This document shows, in pieces, positions 12,801-27,800 of a DNA stretch of 64,000 nt (the first letter of the stretch is position 1; each line of letters starts with the position of its first letter). The notes under the pieces were generated by a model. The model worked only from the letters and a program-made list of their open reading frames with translations, had not been told where the DNA came from and made no database searches. Made by a program: the position numbers and the translations under genes. Source of the stretch: Epiperipatus broadwayi (Eukaryota; Onychophora; Udeonychophora; Euonychophora; Peripatidae); the NCBI GenBank assembly GCA_028023455.1, contig JAQFVV010000029.1, forward strand, positions 10,148,644 to 10,212,643. Reading direction: 5' to 3'.

Positions 12801-15800
12801 ACTATTGGACAAGCATTAATAGACTGTTATACACTCTACACTGAACAACAGTGCTATGTAATTTGTAGTTAAGTGACTTAGAGACGACCCGATATCAAGT
12901 TAAGTAGTCATAGAAACAGAGTATGAAAATAAAACTGATTATTTTTTTTTTTTTTTTTATTAAGGAAATGTACTTAACAATGGGCAGCCATGTCAATCTA
13001 ACAGCAAATGAAGATCTTAGCATACCACGAGACATAAGCACGGACTGTATAAAAGCAGAAATCTTTTAAAACCTTTCTTCTTAACAACAATGCATCTGCT
13101 ATCATGAACTAATAGCAACTGAGTTAAAATTTTGACCACTAAATTGGAGTGTTTTATTTGAATTACAGGAATTTTTAAATCAAGTACTGTATTCTAAATT
13201 TTATCAAATTTAGCAGAAAAAGTTAGGAAATGAAAATTAAGAATAATTAATAGATATTCATAATAACTAGATTATTTTCTAATATTTTTAAATCTTGTCA
13301 GAAAAAGAAAACTAAATCTGCTAATAGTTAAGGCAAAACTGAAATAATTTATTTAACGTATATATATATAAAAATTCTTCTACATATAAAAAATAATTTA
13401 TGATTATAAATAGTTATCTAATGTTATTTTTGAGATGCAAATGGGGTAATGAAAATGTGCTATGTTGTGATCGTTTATGTTTGCATAAGACTTCTATTTT
13501 TTTTTTTTTTCTACTATATTCTAACACCCAAGAAGAAGCCTGCAGTCCAAAAAAGAAGCGTGCACAGGAATATTTAAAAATGAATCAGCTAAGGATCGAT
13601 GCGTTTATTTCAAACGATGCCAGGAGACATCACTGCGTGATCAATCATTTGCCAAAGAAAGTGATATGGTGAGCTAAACTGCTTATTGGAAATTACCATG
13701 CCTAAACATCTCATGAACTACTACTACTAGGATGATTTTATGAATTATCTCAACTATCATTTTGATTAAGAGATTAATATTGTAAATTTTGTTTGATTTT
13801 TCTTTTATCTGTGTTTTATTTTCATACTCTGATGGATGGAGAACTTCATTATGCTGTGAAAATTTTCATTTTTAGAGTTAGCAGAGAAGAAAAGAGGGGA
13901 TGGTTAACTTAGTTATTTTTCTTTTTTTATAATTGTAAATAAAATCTAGGACAGCTCATCAATTTTTTTAGCTGCTTAATATCAGGTTATCTATGTATAT
14001 ATTGAGGTAAGATTCCCATCTATTTTTACACAGATTAAATTACAACACTTGGTAAATTACAGAATTCATCTTACATGTTATATATTGTTGATTAACCACT
14101 GTTATACATTATTTCGGTGTGAAATGACTAATCCACTAGTATAAACGTTTTTATCTATCATATATGTATTCAAACTTAGATTGGGGGGACTTAAATCAAA
14201 TAGATTGCTTTTGTAGGAATAAATAGCAATATTAGTATAAATAAGACAATAGATGTTTAATTTAGTAAATCAGAATCGCAATCATTTTAAATTATTAATA
14301 GTTTATTTTTCTTGTATATTTCATGATTGTGTAAGTAATGAGCATCATAAATGGATTTCTACCACAGGGTAAAAGGTATGGATCTACAGAATTATTAACT
14401 GATAGAATGGTAGAAATTCACATTTGACACATGTATATATATTACTTTATTATTATTATTATTGTTTAAATACTTTATTTCTACATTCATATTATCATTG
14501 TTAATAAATGGTAAATAGTTTGCATTATTCTCGACTCTGGTTTATGAAGTTGTCATAGCATTCAACAGTCCACCAATAATCATGCACAAACCTATTTCAT
14601 TTTCATATAATAGTTTTATGGTAAATTAAGTGTTTTCGATGTTAGTTGTAACCTATACAAAGGTGCGGAAGTTGCTTTGTGTATCTGTTCATACCTATTA
14701 AGAAAGTCAAAGGCAATAGTCTCCCTGGGCTCAAATATTAGGGCATAAAAGAATTGGAAAAGGGTAAGAGGTGGATGAACTAACCTAAATTGTACATATT
14801 AATAAATAGGTATAGAGCTAGTCAATTAGAACTACATGCAATCATTGGTTAGGCATTTCATCACGTTTTCATCAGCATCCTACATGAGGACCCAAAGTCC
14901 GACCGTAGTAGATGCGACTTTTTCTCTTTCCCAGCCTGGTGGACTTCTGCGGACCATGTCATCTGGGGAAGTCAATCGTGGCGCATTGACCCATAATCTC
15001 CAGACTGTTACATCTGCATTATATCCTAGTCTCCAGGCTATTTTCCCGTCTGTTACACTATCATATAAAGCATAAAAAAATGAGTGTAAGGAAGTCAAAG
15101 ACAGCATAAAAAGAGGAATAAAAAAGAGAAGTTATAATGGTATTGGGTCAGCACACAGTTGTACAGGTGATAATTTCATTGTTAGACATTATACACAATA
15201 GTTGTACAAGTGATACTTTCATTGTAATTGTACAAAAGCAAGATTAAATTTGAAATAAAGGAGCAATAGCATCTAAAGCATAAGTCTTATCTTTAAAAAA
15301 AAAGCATAGAGTAAAAGACTTTATGAACTTGAATTATGGAAATAAGAAAAAATATCCCTACTTATAAAAATTTAATATTGTTGGTCAAATAAAATAATCG
15401 TTCCCATTGTGAACTTATTATGCGCATTTATAAAAAATAAATTTAAAAAGCAAACCAACATTATAAATTATTGCTGACAAAACAAGACAATAAGATTATA
15501 AATTTTGATGATTGCATTTATTAAATGAGGATCACTGTTTAGAGTAAAAGTATTTGTTAGATGTATTTCTGAAGAAATTTGATCAATAACAAAAGTAATG
15601 ATGTTGAGGATCCAAGTTAGTCTTTTATTTATGCACTAGAATTCAGCAAAAAAAGTACAAAGGGAATGATGTTGAGGATCCAAGTTAGTCTTTTATTTAT
15701 GCATTAGAATTCAGCAAAAAAGGTACAAAGGGAAGTAGGAAGGCATGCATTGGATGCAGAAGTATGGACAGCAAGGAAGGCAATTCAAAGAGAAATGGGA

Positions 15801-18800
15801 TGATCAAGTTTTTATGTGAGAGATGCAAAAAGTAAAATGAAAATGTTTGGTACATTGCAGTTTATTAATAATAAAAGAATAGCCAAAATAGTATTTAATT
15901 GGGTTACGAGAAAAAGGCAGGCAAGAAGATGGGTGAGAAAGGTAATGCGGTATGCAAAAGATTTAAATAAAGAAGTTATATCAGTATATTTGTAGAAAAG
16001 GTGGGATGATTGTGTTAGGAGGATTATTGAGTGCAATAGTGGTAAGAAATGGGATAAAAGAATAGATTCATTAATAAAGAATAGGGAGTTAGAGAGATGG
16101 AGAACTAGTATGGAGAGTAAAAAGAGTTTAAATATATATATAAGTAAACAGTCATTAGGTGCGAGTTAATGTACGATAATAGTAAGGAAAGTAGTTTATT
16201 GTTTAAGGCTAGAACGGGATCTTTAGCAACAAGAGAATATACATGTAAATGGAAAAATATGGGTGATTTAGTCTGCAAATTGTGTAAGGAAGGAAAAGAA
16301 AATATTAGGCATCTGTTAATTGAATGTAAATGCTTAAAAACAGAAAGGGTACAAATAATGAAGTTATGGAAGAATAAATATGAAAAAAGTGATTATACAA
16401 AAAGTGGGTTATTGGTTTTTATGCTGGGTTTTGGAAAAGATAAGGGGGATTTAGATATAAAGGCTATAGAGTTGACAAAGATTATGTTGTGGAAATGGGA
16501 AGAAGCAGAATATGGGAATACTTAAGAGTGGAGAATGGAAGGTAAAATGGCTAACAGGTTTCTCTGGGCATAGTTGCTGACATTCCTGACTCCATTTAAG
16601 GAGAAGTCACAGTGCATCACATCACAACGTTACTTACTTACTCAGATCTGATTATGCCGAACATAGCTCAGGAGGCATGAGATTCTTGTGAACAAATGCA
16701 ATAAATGATGAGTGATGTGAAATGAAACTGACTAGATAGATTAGTTTTAGATAGCAATGATTTATTTATTTAACAACAAAAGTTATTGACAGTTCATCTT
16801 TGGATTTACATTTTCCTATATGCGCATATATTCCTAGGCCAGTTTAATTTACATTTAATCATTCCTTTACTAACCATAGATGATTGGTGCAATAAATCCT
16901 TCAACTATAAGTTCTGTACAAAATATTCATCCTTGATTTTGGTATATGGATGTAGATCTCTGTCAGTCATCTTTAATCCAGGTATATGGATATAAATTCA
17001 AGTCATTCATCTTTGATCCAGGTGAATGTAGATTTACATCATTCATTTATTTAGTGCATCTTTGATCCAGGTATATGGATGTAAGCTCAAATCATTCATT
17101 TATTTAACTCATCTTTAATCCAGGCATATGGGTATAGATTTAAGTCACTTATTTATTTAACTCTTTCTTTATCCAGGTGTATGGATTTAGACCTAAGTCA
17201 CTCATGTATTCAAAATATTAATCATCTAATTCAGGTTTATAGATTTAAGTCATTCATTTACTTAATTCATCTTTGATCCAGGTATATATTTGAAATAGAA
17301 ACACATTCAATTTAATTTTTACAAAGAAGCATTTTTTAATCTGTGTATTATAAAGGTATATCTAATCCCTGTGCATATTTGAAGTAGAAACATATTCAAT
17401 TTAATTTTTCTATAGAAGCATTACAAATTCTGTAATCATATATATATATAAATACATTTTTAATTTAACTCACATATTATAATTTTCATTTATTTTTAAA
17501 TCAATATTCTTTAAGTTCTTAAAATCAGTATAATTATTATTCTTTAAAAACATTATTTTCTTACGTTTCATTTGATAAATCAATCATTTGAATAATTGCA
17601 TTTTATTTTATATGTTAATTATTTCAATAAATGCGTTTTCAAAAAGTATATTTAGCATATATAAGCGATTTAACCCGCTGAAGAAGAAGCTGTCAGTAGT
17701 AACAAAAACAATTAAATTAGATTAATCTAGGCCTAGTACTTTCGAGGTTTTCCCTCATATTCATGGCCAAAATAGGTTATAAATCATTGCTGTAATGTTA
17801 CTAAACAATAATGTATGCAAATGCGTATGCAAATTAATTTGTCCATTTTCTTGAAATAGCAAAACACGTGTCGCGTCTATTGATGGCATTGTTATCATTG
17901 ATACTTGAATATTATAAATGTATCTAAATTTTCCTTACCTTGACATTTAAATCTTCACATCAAAAAAGGGTTTACTTGGGCTGAATGGCACACTGAATTG
18001 CTGCTGCTGTTAATTGAGCATGTTTTCTGATTTTCCTTGGCCTTTCACATAGTTGAAGAGAGAGGAAGAACTGCTTTAACCACTCATTCTGGGGTTTTCC
18101 ACTTAATAATGTGCTTTTCCATTATTCAATTATCCGGTAACTAAAAGTTTTTCTTCTGTTGATGATAACTGCGGTTTCCAACTTGGTTATTTTCGAATTC
18201 CAAAAAGTAATAAATAGCGTGGCAATGACTACAATTTTCAACAGGTCTCACTCTTGAACATTCTAATAACTGATTGTACTGTAACTGTAACTTATCTAAC
18301 TGTAACTGTCCCTTATCTAATTAAGCTGCTCCTTTTATTTCTTCTGCTTCCCGCGTTTTTCATCTAACAACATGTTTTTAAAAAACACCAGATTAAGAGC
18401 CCAAGGCAAGAAGGTGATGCTATCTTTAAGTGTGTTTACATTTAAATCTGAAAACATATAGCTCTAAAATAAATCGTATCCATAATATTTTAAATTGAAG
18501 ATTTATCCATTAATGATAAAAATTTAATAATTAAATGCATTTTTTATATTTTCTTTCTTTATTTATTTTTTTTATTTGTTTTTATAACACAATTGGAAAA
18601 ATGACTTTACTTCACTGTCACTTACTTCTTTATTTAAATTTTTATTTACTGAAACACGTCAGTTTTATTTTTAATTTAAACTACTTTAACTGGAAGGGAA
18701 AGAAATCTTTAAAACATATATGTGAAACAACATGTCTGTTTTGATATATTTTATATAAACTTTCATGTAGAAACTTCAGAAAAGAAAAAGGAATCTATCA

Positions 18801-21800
18801 TTAAAAAACTTTGCAATAGATTCCCCACTTAAATTTATTTGCTCAACTTTTACTTTACTCAAAAAAAAAAAAAAAGTTTCTTTATTTAATGTAATATTGT
18901 GTTATATTTTATTATTATTAAATGCATTTCAAAAGAATCAAGACTTATTACAAGAAGGTAAGGAGAAGAAAATAATAATACTGCCTACAGTAATAATTTT
19001 AACAACAATAAAAAGGACATATAGTGTAATATAAAATACAATATTATATTAAATGAAGAATGATTTTTTAAAAATATATCTCAAAAATGTATATGTTCTG
19101 ATATCATGAACCAATGTATCAAGAAAAATGTATATGTTCTGATATCATGAACCTCATATGAAAATTATTTATTGCAACAATTACAAATATTGTTTTACAT
19201 ATAAAAAAATTTTAAGGATTATTTTAAAGTGCTGAAGGCATATCATTCATCAAGGAAACCCAAAATAGAAGATATATGTCCAATTAGATTGGGGTTCAAA
19301 TTCAACCTATATCACTTTTTCAGGTTCTGGAAGAACCTGGTAGCATTCAAATAATATAAAAAAATCTCCTCAACAAGAGATAAATATTACAACTTGTAGC
19401 TTTTATCTACTTCCAACAGATAGTAATCATAATGGAAACTAGCATCATTTAAAAGTTTGTTAACCATTATAGTTACAATATATTTCCTGGTTAATTTCAT
19501 CTTAATGATGATCTTTATTAATCCAAATTGTGACCAATGAATGTTACCTAATTGTTCTGTGAAACATATACCAGCAATATCACATCAGAAATTTATATAA
19601 TACTTTAAAAATGAATATTCTCAGGGAATTTCAACATATCTGCAGATGACTTTCTCAATTATATGAAAGAAGCAAAATAAAATATCATTTTGAATATTTT
19701 AACTATTTGAAGAATATATTTCAAATGGTTTATCCGGATCTGATAATATAGCCATTACACTACAATACAATAAAAAGATATACAAATTTAATTTGCAGAT
19801 TTAAAATCTGTAGGATGTAAAAAAAGTGATTAAAAAGATTAAAGATTTCATATATAAAAGTTGTGATCCTCATATTAAAATCTCATTGGAGTGACAGATC
19901 TTTAAATAAAATCACAAATAATGATGTGGATAATAGAAATATAAAATACTATTGCATGAATGCAAATTAATAATATTTGCCAAACACGAACATAAATGTT
20001 GTGAGCATATGGATGAGTCAAAGATCTCAGATAATGCTCATACTTTTAAAGTTGTTTTCGTGTGGGGGTAAAAAAGAATGGGGAAATTGTTACTGTTTGG
20101 AGTTAGAAGAAATGATATAGAAGAAACATGATTGTGTGTGTCTTGTGGAATGTCTTTGAAGGTAGTAGATTGTGTTTTTGTGTTATGGGTTTCTGAAATA
20201 TCTATCATTGAAGATTGTTATGGGTTTTTGAGATATCTATCATTGAAGATTGTGATACTACCAAAACCAAGCTGATCATGCATTCATTGTACTACATTTT
20301 CCTGTAATGATAAATTGTGCACTTTAAGATATGAAACTAACTGCTTCTCCCTGACATTATTTACATACATATTTTTTACTGGATGATCTAATTCCTAGTA
20401 CCTACATTCATTATACTACGTCAGATGGATAATTTCTTCAGAAATAACCTTCCTAGTATGCCTATTAGCACCAAATTATTTAAAGGAGTACATTACTAAT
20501 ATTACTCAATTTTGTGCTTGACAATCATATGGAAGGATGCTGCAGCAGCAATTTTCTCTTATTATGATTGAAGAATTCTATTGATAATGAATTGTGGGTG
20601 TCAATGAATAATGCATTTATCTAATTAAAGAAATACGGAGAGAAACCATAATTTATTAAGAATCCAACATTTGCAAAAAATATATATATACTACAAATAT
20701 TACTTATGTATTTTTTGTTCGACAACTATGAAAATGATTAAAGACAAAATGCAAGATTGATACAATATTGAGTATTTGCAAAAAAAGATCAACCAAACTG
20801 AAGGACAATTAATAATTTATTCCACATCAAAATATATTTTAAAAACATTGAATCTCAAAAGATCAGTTAAACTGCACTTAAATATTGAAATAGTCTTATG
20901 TAAGAAGAGCACACCTATAAATTATGATGAAAAAAAAAAGAGGGAAAAGATCCTATTGTGATTGAAAAAAATGTTGATCATAAAAAAATAAAGACTTTAA
21001 TTTTATAAAGAATAATCACTTTATTTCCATTTTAAGTGAGAGGAAACTGAAGCGAAAGTATTTCCATGATAATATTTAAGTAGCTGAGAGTATAAGCCAT
21101 GGTGGTGGTGTTTACAAGCTTTAATCTAATATAGATATAAAATAATGATGAAAACTATTATAAAGAATTAACATTATGTATACAATCACAACTGAGATAT
21201 CATTAAAAGTATAAATCATAAAATATGCCCATGTGATATTGAAATACATAACAAATGCAAACTCAGGTTGCTATTTGAAGACGACCTTTTATTTATGCAC
21301 ATACAAATGTAGATCACTTCCAAATGAAGGAAGATTATATGAATTGGAAGAACTGTCTAATACTAAATGACATATTGTTAACTCAAGTCAAGTTAGAAGA
21401 AAAAGTGAAGAGACAAGTGATTTAAAAAAGGACAAGTACTTTACTACAAAGGCATAAGTTTAGAAATACAAGTGGAGTGGGATTCATTATACATCAAAAG
21501 TGGAAGAACAACATTGTGGAAATTAATGACATATAGAGTGGCAAGATTAATTAGTCAACATAATGGAGATATCAAATGCAGATAATTTAGGCGTTATGCC
21601 TCAATTTTTATATGGTTGTACATTAGACTAAACATTTTAAAATTGTCATGAACAACTTTAATTTTAAAATTGGTAAATGATTAAAAGATGAAGTGCTGTA
21701 GGTAAATTTGATTATAGTAATAAAAATGAGAGAGGACACAGCAGAAAAAGAAAAACTATATATTATGAATTCTTTCTTTGAGAAAAATGCTAAACGGAAA

Positions 21801-24800
21801 TAGAAGCATTCAAATGCTGGTACAGCAGAATTGGATTATATTTTGACTAACACAAAATATGTATTTCAAAACTATTCTCAATACTCAATGTGGAAAGTGA
21901 TCATCAATTAATGAAATGTAAAATATGTGTTAATGCAAAACTAGAGATAAAATTATTAAGAAAACAGTATTCGTAGTTGATGTTCCTAATTTTCAGATTC
22001 CAAAGAATTTAAATTAGAACTTGTAAATCATTTAAAAATATTAATAGATTTTTAAGATGGTTCAGATTTGAATAAAACTAATAGGAAGATAATTAGTATA
22101 TTATTAAAAACAATAAACAAAGATAGTTGGTACAAAGAAGTAGCAATTTATCAATAAATTTTCTACTGAGACAAAACAATATATGAAAAAACAAGGGAAT
22201 AATAAAGTATATAAAAATGAGCCATTAAGAAGAATTAAATATCAGGAGTTTTGTAAAATGGTATGAAAAAGTTAATAACAATATAAGAAAATATAACTGT
22301 GAATTAACAAGAATAACTATAGAAGAAAATAAAAATCTCAAAAGTGTAAACCAGTATCTTGGTATTTGTAGGAAATATTTTTACAATAAAAAGATGGAAC
22401 TATTGTTCAAAAAAGGCATGATATCAAGAGTATGGAAGAGTTCTATAAAAAAAAGTGTTTAACAATTAATAACAAAACAAAATGCATTTTAAGTGAAGAA
22501 TCGAGACATGCAACTATATCTGTGAAAAGGGGAAAAAGCTCTAGGTAATGATGAAATTATAATAGAAAAAGCAGATAAGAAATAAAAAAATTGTTACAAA
22601 ATTATATATGAAGTGTCTAAATGACAAAGATGATAGGAGAATTCAGTAATAATTTTAATATTTAATAATGGCGATACAGAAGATATAAACTGACTGGTCT
22701 TTTATCAGTTCTATTTAAAAAATTTTACCAAAATAATTAGAACTCATCTACAGTAAATTTTGGATTTTGACCATTCAAAAAAAAAAAAGTAGGATTTAAG
22801 TGGCTTTAGCACAGTGGATCATATCTAATATTGAGAAAAATTATAAAAAGAACCAAGGAATATGAATTGTCATGCCTTGGGTTTATAGATTATGAAACCG
22901 CATTTGATTCTATAAGCATTTCTACAATGTTTTAAAGATATGATAAAGACCCAAGATATTTTCATAGTCTAAAAAGTATTTATCAAATTGCAACAGCAAT
23001 GTTTAGATTATGTTGTGATACTAAAAAAATATACATCAAGATGATTCTATATCTCAAAAACTTTTTACAGCAGTTTTACAAGAAGTATTTTATGGATTAA
23101 AATGAGAAGCTAGGGGAGAGAAACTAAATAGAGATTATTTAAGTCATCTAAATTTCGCAGATAATGATTGTTTTGCAAATAATGCTCGAGGGTTTCAGGA
23201 AATGTTACAAGAGTTATCGGATGAAAGTAAGAAATAGAACTACAGATAAATGCTACAAAGACTTAAAATAACATTCAATGGATTTTCTCATAAAAAAATA
23301 AAGACTGATAATGATAAATAAGAATAAGCTAACATGCCTAGGTGAGATTATTAATACAAATGGGAACATAGTGGCTAAAATACTTTTGATAGAAATAACT
23401 AAATATTAAAAGGAAATATAATTATATATTTAGAAAGGATTTTAATAAATATGTCTCACCAATTCTTACTTATGGATCTGAAACTTTGACACTTAATAGA
23501 ATAGCAATACAGAGATTTTAGAATGCTCAATGAAACATAAAGAGATGTACATTTGCCACTCAGTGCAAGCCAATTATGAGCAAGCATAAGAAATGGTGAT
23601 GATGTGATGTACATTGGAAGTAATAAGACGGGATTGAAAACTAAATACATGGATAAGAGAACAAACAGATATTCACAACATTGAAAAAATTAAGAGACTG
23701 AAGGAAACTGGACTAGATATATTGCTACAAAAATTATAATAGATGGACAGTTGAAATCTTAAATTGAATCTCAAGAGATTGTAAGATTTAGAAAGAGACT
23801 ATATGTAAGATAGATAAAATAGTTTGCTAGTATGATGTGGAGAAGAGAGGTTAGAGATTAGAAAAACTAAATTGGAGTGATCTTCAGCTTACAGTCAATT
23901 AATAATGGGTGAAATCGATAATGATGATAAAATAGTTGCCATTCAGTAATTATTTAGGAAAATATTTAAAATAATTAGGTAGATTAAATAATTAAATAAT
24001 ATATTATTCTTATTTGAAAGAATGTTCAAAGAGAGAATGAATGATTAGAAAAAGAAATTGTTTTTGTCACAATTTAAATTTTACAATGTCGGGAATATGT
24101 AAAAAGAAATTCATTGCAATAATTTTGAATATAAAATTGTGATAAATTTTATTAAATTAAAATTGTCTTTCAATTACATTTAAGAAACTTATAAAATATT
24201 TAAATGTATGTGAATTTCATAAGATAAATTTAAATGCAAAAAAATCCACGTTAAAAAAAAAAAAACTAATTATAAAAAATCATACAATAATCAGATTATG
24301 ATCAATAACACCATGTTTTCCATACAACTCTGATTGCATGAATGACTTAGTATAAATCAAAAATTAAAATTGTTCAATTATCATATTATTCAAGCAATTC
24401 AAATAACATTGTACTCAAGTTCAGAGCGAAAAGCTGCTGAGAAATTTCAGAGGAGAGAGTTTGATTCATCAGTATTTGCCAAACTGAAATAAAAGTAATC
24501 CATAGAATAGTTATTTACTATGGCAAATTGAATTGTATCATTATAATTCATTTGCAACTATAAGCATGCTATATAGCTCATCTTTATTTATTGCGATTTT
24601 CTTCCAGCCACCTAAGAAAATAATCAATATTGCCTACTAAATCCTAAGACTGGAAAATAATTATCTATAATAAAATATATTTTCTGAACTAAAACATTAA
24701 AAAAAACACACATTATAATAAAGATTAAAGAATCTGGAGCTCTAAAAACAAGATTGTAAAGTGGATCAATATTAAAAGTTCATACTAAATTGATAGGCTT

Positions 24801-27800
24801 TATGAAAAACTATAAATATAAACTATTGAGGAGAATTTAAATTTTATAAAGTCTAAAATATATATTTTAAAAGAATTTAATATTTAAATTAATTTATTAA
24901 TTTTGAAATTATAAAATTAAGGCATGGAACACACATATCTTGCCAAATGAGATAAAAGTCAGTTCAATAACAGATTTAACTATTTTTCTTATCTAATAAT
25001 TTGTGGGGGAAAAAATATACATATGTGGATATTATGTTTACCTAAACCAATATCTATATTTAATTTGTGTTAATCAACATTTGTGATATTGATTGCGTAT
25101 TTGTTATGTTAAACTTTTGTTAAATTCCTGTGTTAAGTACAATTTGCATTCTATTTTGAATTATACATCATTCATGATAGATAACATATTTTGAGATAAA
25201 TCATTTATGTACTCCAGCATAAAATACTTATATAGATCATACTTGAATGTGTTCTTTTTAAATGATACAATGTGTTGGTCTTTTAATAAAACATGAAAAT
25301 TAGCTAAGATTGTGATAAAAAAAAAAGGAATTTATATCAATAATAAACACCCTTTCTTCATTAGAATTAAAAATGCATTTATTTATCTCACCAAAATGAC
25401 AAAAGAAAAGTGACAAAGTCTGGAACTTTTTTAATTCTTATGAATATATAAAAACTTGCCAACAAAAAATCTTTGTTCTTCAAAAAACTTTTCATTTACT
25501 AATAAAAAAAAATGTCGTGATGACCTAAGATATTTTCACATGTATTTCAAATTTTAAAAAATCATATTGGAAGAAACTGAAAACAGTAAAAAAAAAAGAA
25601 GAAATATTATGAATATCTAAAGATTAAGCAATAAACAGACTAGAGCAAATATAGTTTAATTTATTATATGAAAATGTTTTTTTATTCAGGTAACTAATGA
25701 TAGAATACATAAATACTGTTTTCACTTACCGAGCTTCAGGTTCATCTAGTGTATCAAGATTTTCACAAAGTGTAGAAATAATACTTTCATATTTATTTGG
25801 ATATTTTCTAAAAATATCCTAGAAAAAAAAACCCAACAACCTAAAATTAAAACTATGTAAAATAAAAGCAAAAAAACCTAGCAAATTAACAAAATAAACA
25901 TTACCTTGATAACTACAATAGCTTCTTGGACAACATAATTAACTTTGGTTTGAATTAAATCAAGCAGTGTACTAACACATCGCTCAGCAGATTGTTCTAC
26001 TTTAATGGCACATCGCCCAATGGCTCTTACAGATTTCCGCACAAAATCTACATCTACTTCAGTTGCATATCTGGTAAAAAAAATATTACCTATTAAAAAA
26101 ATCGTACAAAGTATAATATCTTATAATAAAAAAAATTACAATTTACATACTCTTTTAATTCTGCTAAAACTTGAGCAATATTTGCTTGGCTAGCCAATCT
26201 TATCATGATATCTAACTTTTCTAATTTAACATAAATGGGATCATTATATTTGACGAAGAAAACCTTCATTTCATGCTTCAAAATTTCAGGTCTTTAAAAA
26301 AAAGAGAGAGAGATACATTTTTTAAAAAAAAGATATACATCATAATTAAATAAATATATAAGAATTTCAGTATAAAAAAAAAAATCAAAATAATTAAAAA
26401 CCTTTTCTGCACAATTAAATTTATGTTTCGTAATGCAACATATTGCACTTCTGGTTCAGCAGAAAGCAGTGTGACTAGTGGAGGTGCTAGCTTTTTAGTC
26501 AAGGTTGTGATGTAATCAGAGTCAAGTGGCATCACTTCCATCAGCTTCATCAAAACCTTGACTGCAGATAATACCACTGCAGCATTAGCATGAGCCAGAC
26601 GTGGAGTTACTCGCTCACAAATACTGGGGAAAAAAAAGTTTATTATTATTTTTGGAGTTGAAAAAAAAAACATTATCATATATAATTACTTTTACCTTTG
26701 TGCTTCTCTCTCATCTTTAGTATTGTAGTTAGCTAATGAATCCAGAATAAAAACCTGACCCCATCTAAAATAATAGATAATATTTTTAATAATTTATTAT
26801 TATTATATTATTTAAAAACCAGGTATTTATTTTAATAATGAACACCTTTTTTGGTTTTTATAGTTATAAAAAAATGTAAAATCAAAAGAGAACAAATTAC
26901 AATAATTCATTGGTGACATTATTTTTTGCCAAAAGTGAATTATGATAGCAAGTTGCTTGGTAATATAAACCTTTTGCTAATTAAAAAAATAATGATAAAT
27001 TAGACATTGCCTATTTATAAAATATACAATGATGATAATAATGTGAGAAAATAATGCTCATAAATAATATTATTATAATAGTATAATAGTTTAGTAGAAA
27101 TAATATTCAGCTAAATGCTTCTTGAAAGACCAAGTCTTACAACTGTTCATGAATGTAAATAAATAAACAAATACACAATAAAAATATATGTAAATATGCT
27201 CTTTGAATTTATTATTAGTAATTACATATATATATATACAACTATACACATAAAAAGTTTGTGTTGTATATGTATTTAAAAGTGCTGCATACATGCAATT
27301 CAGTAAATATGTATAGTATTGTAATCAAAACTTATCAACAAAATGTGAGCTATTATTTGAGATATATGATGGACACAAGGGAGAGTTTGGAACAAATTAT
27401 AGCAGATATTACAGGTAAACTATACTTTTTAAAATGTTCTTTTTTTTTAATGATAATTATGTTTTTAAGTTAGCTTTATTGTTTTTCATGATATGTTAAC
27501 TTTATGAAGCATTTAATATTCAAGTTTACTATTATATATCTTAATTTTTTGCAACTAAATATATAAATAAGTAAATAAGGCATTTTGTGCAGTCAAAAGG
27601 CTAAATAGAATAAAAATACCCATCATAAATGATGAATTTTTAAATTGTATAAGAGAAAAAGATATACTTGTTGATGCAATCTTAGCTGCTTAATAAGCTA
27701 ATGATATAAAAGCAAGCAATTTTCAATATCAAAATTCTACTGCATTAGATTGACTATATAAATTTCATAGAGATCTGACCATTTAAATTATATTCAACCC

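Larger units (their letters stand above)
829..25729 (-). other. 24.9-kb intron of the beta-adaptin gene
   Basis: It lies between the exons at 726-828 and 25730-25818 and is defined by their matching split Arg codon. Recognisable content is listed separately. The stretches 829-2400, 5500-8490, 8730-9720, 10380-12270, 17430-19080, 19165-20190, 20260-21440 and 24000-25700 hold only AT-rich sequence with poly-A/T and TA tracts. Open frames there are low-complexity (Phe/Ile/Tyr/Lys) and unconvincing. Position 2400-2690 is a GC-richer island of unknown origin. Confidence 0.9.
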
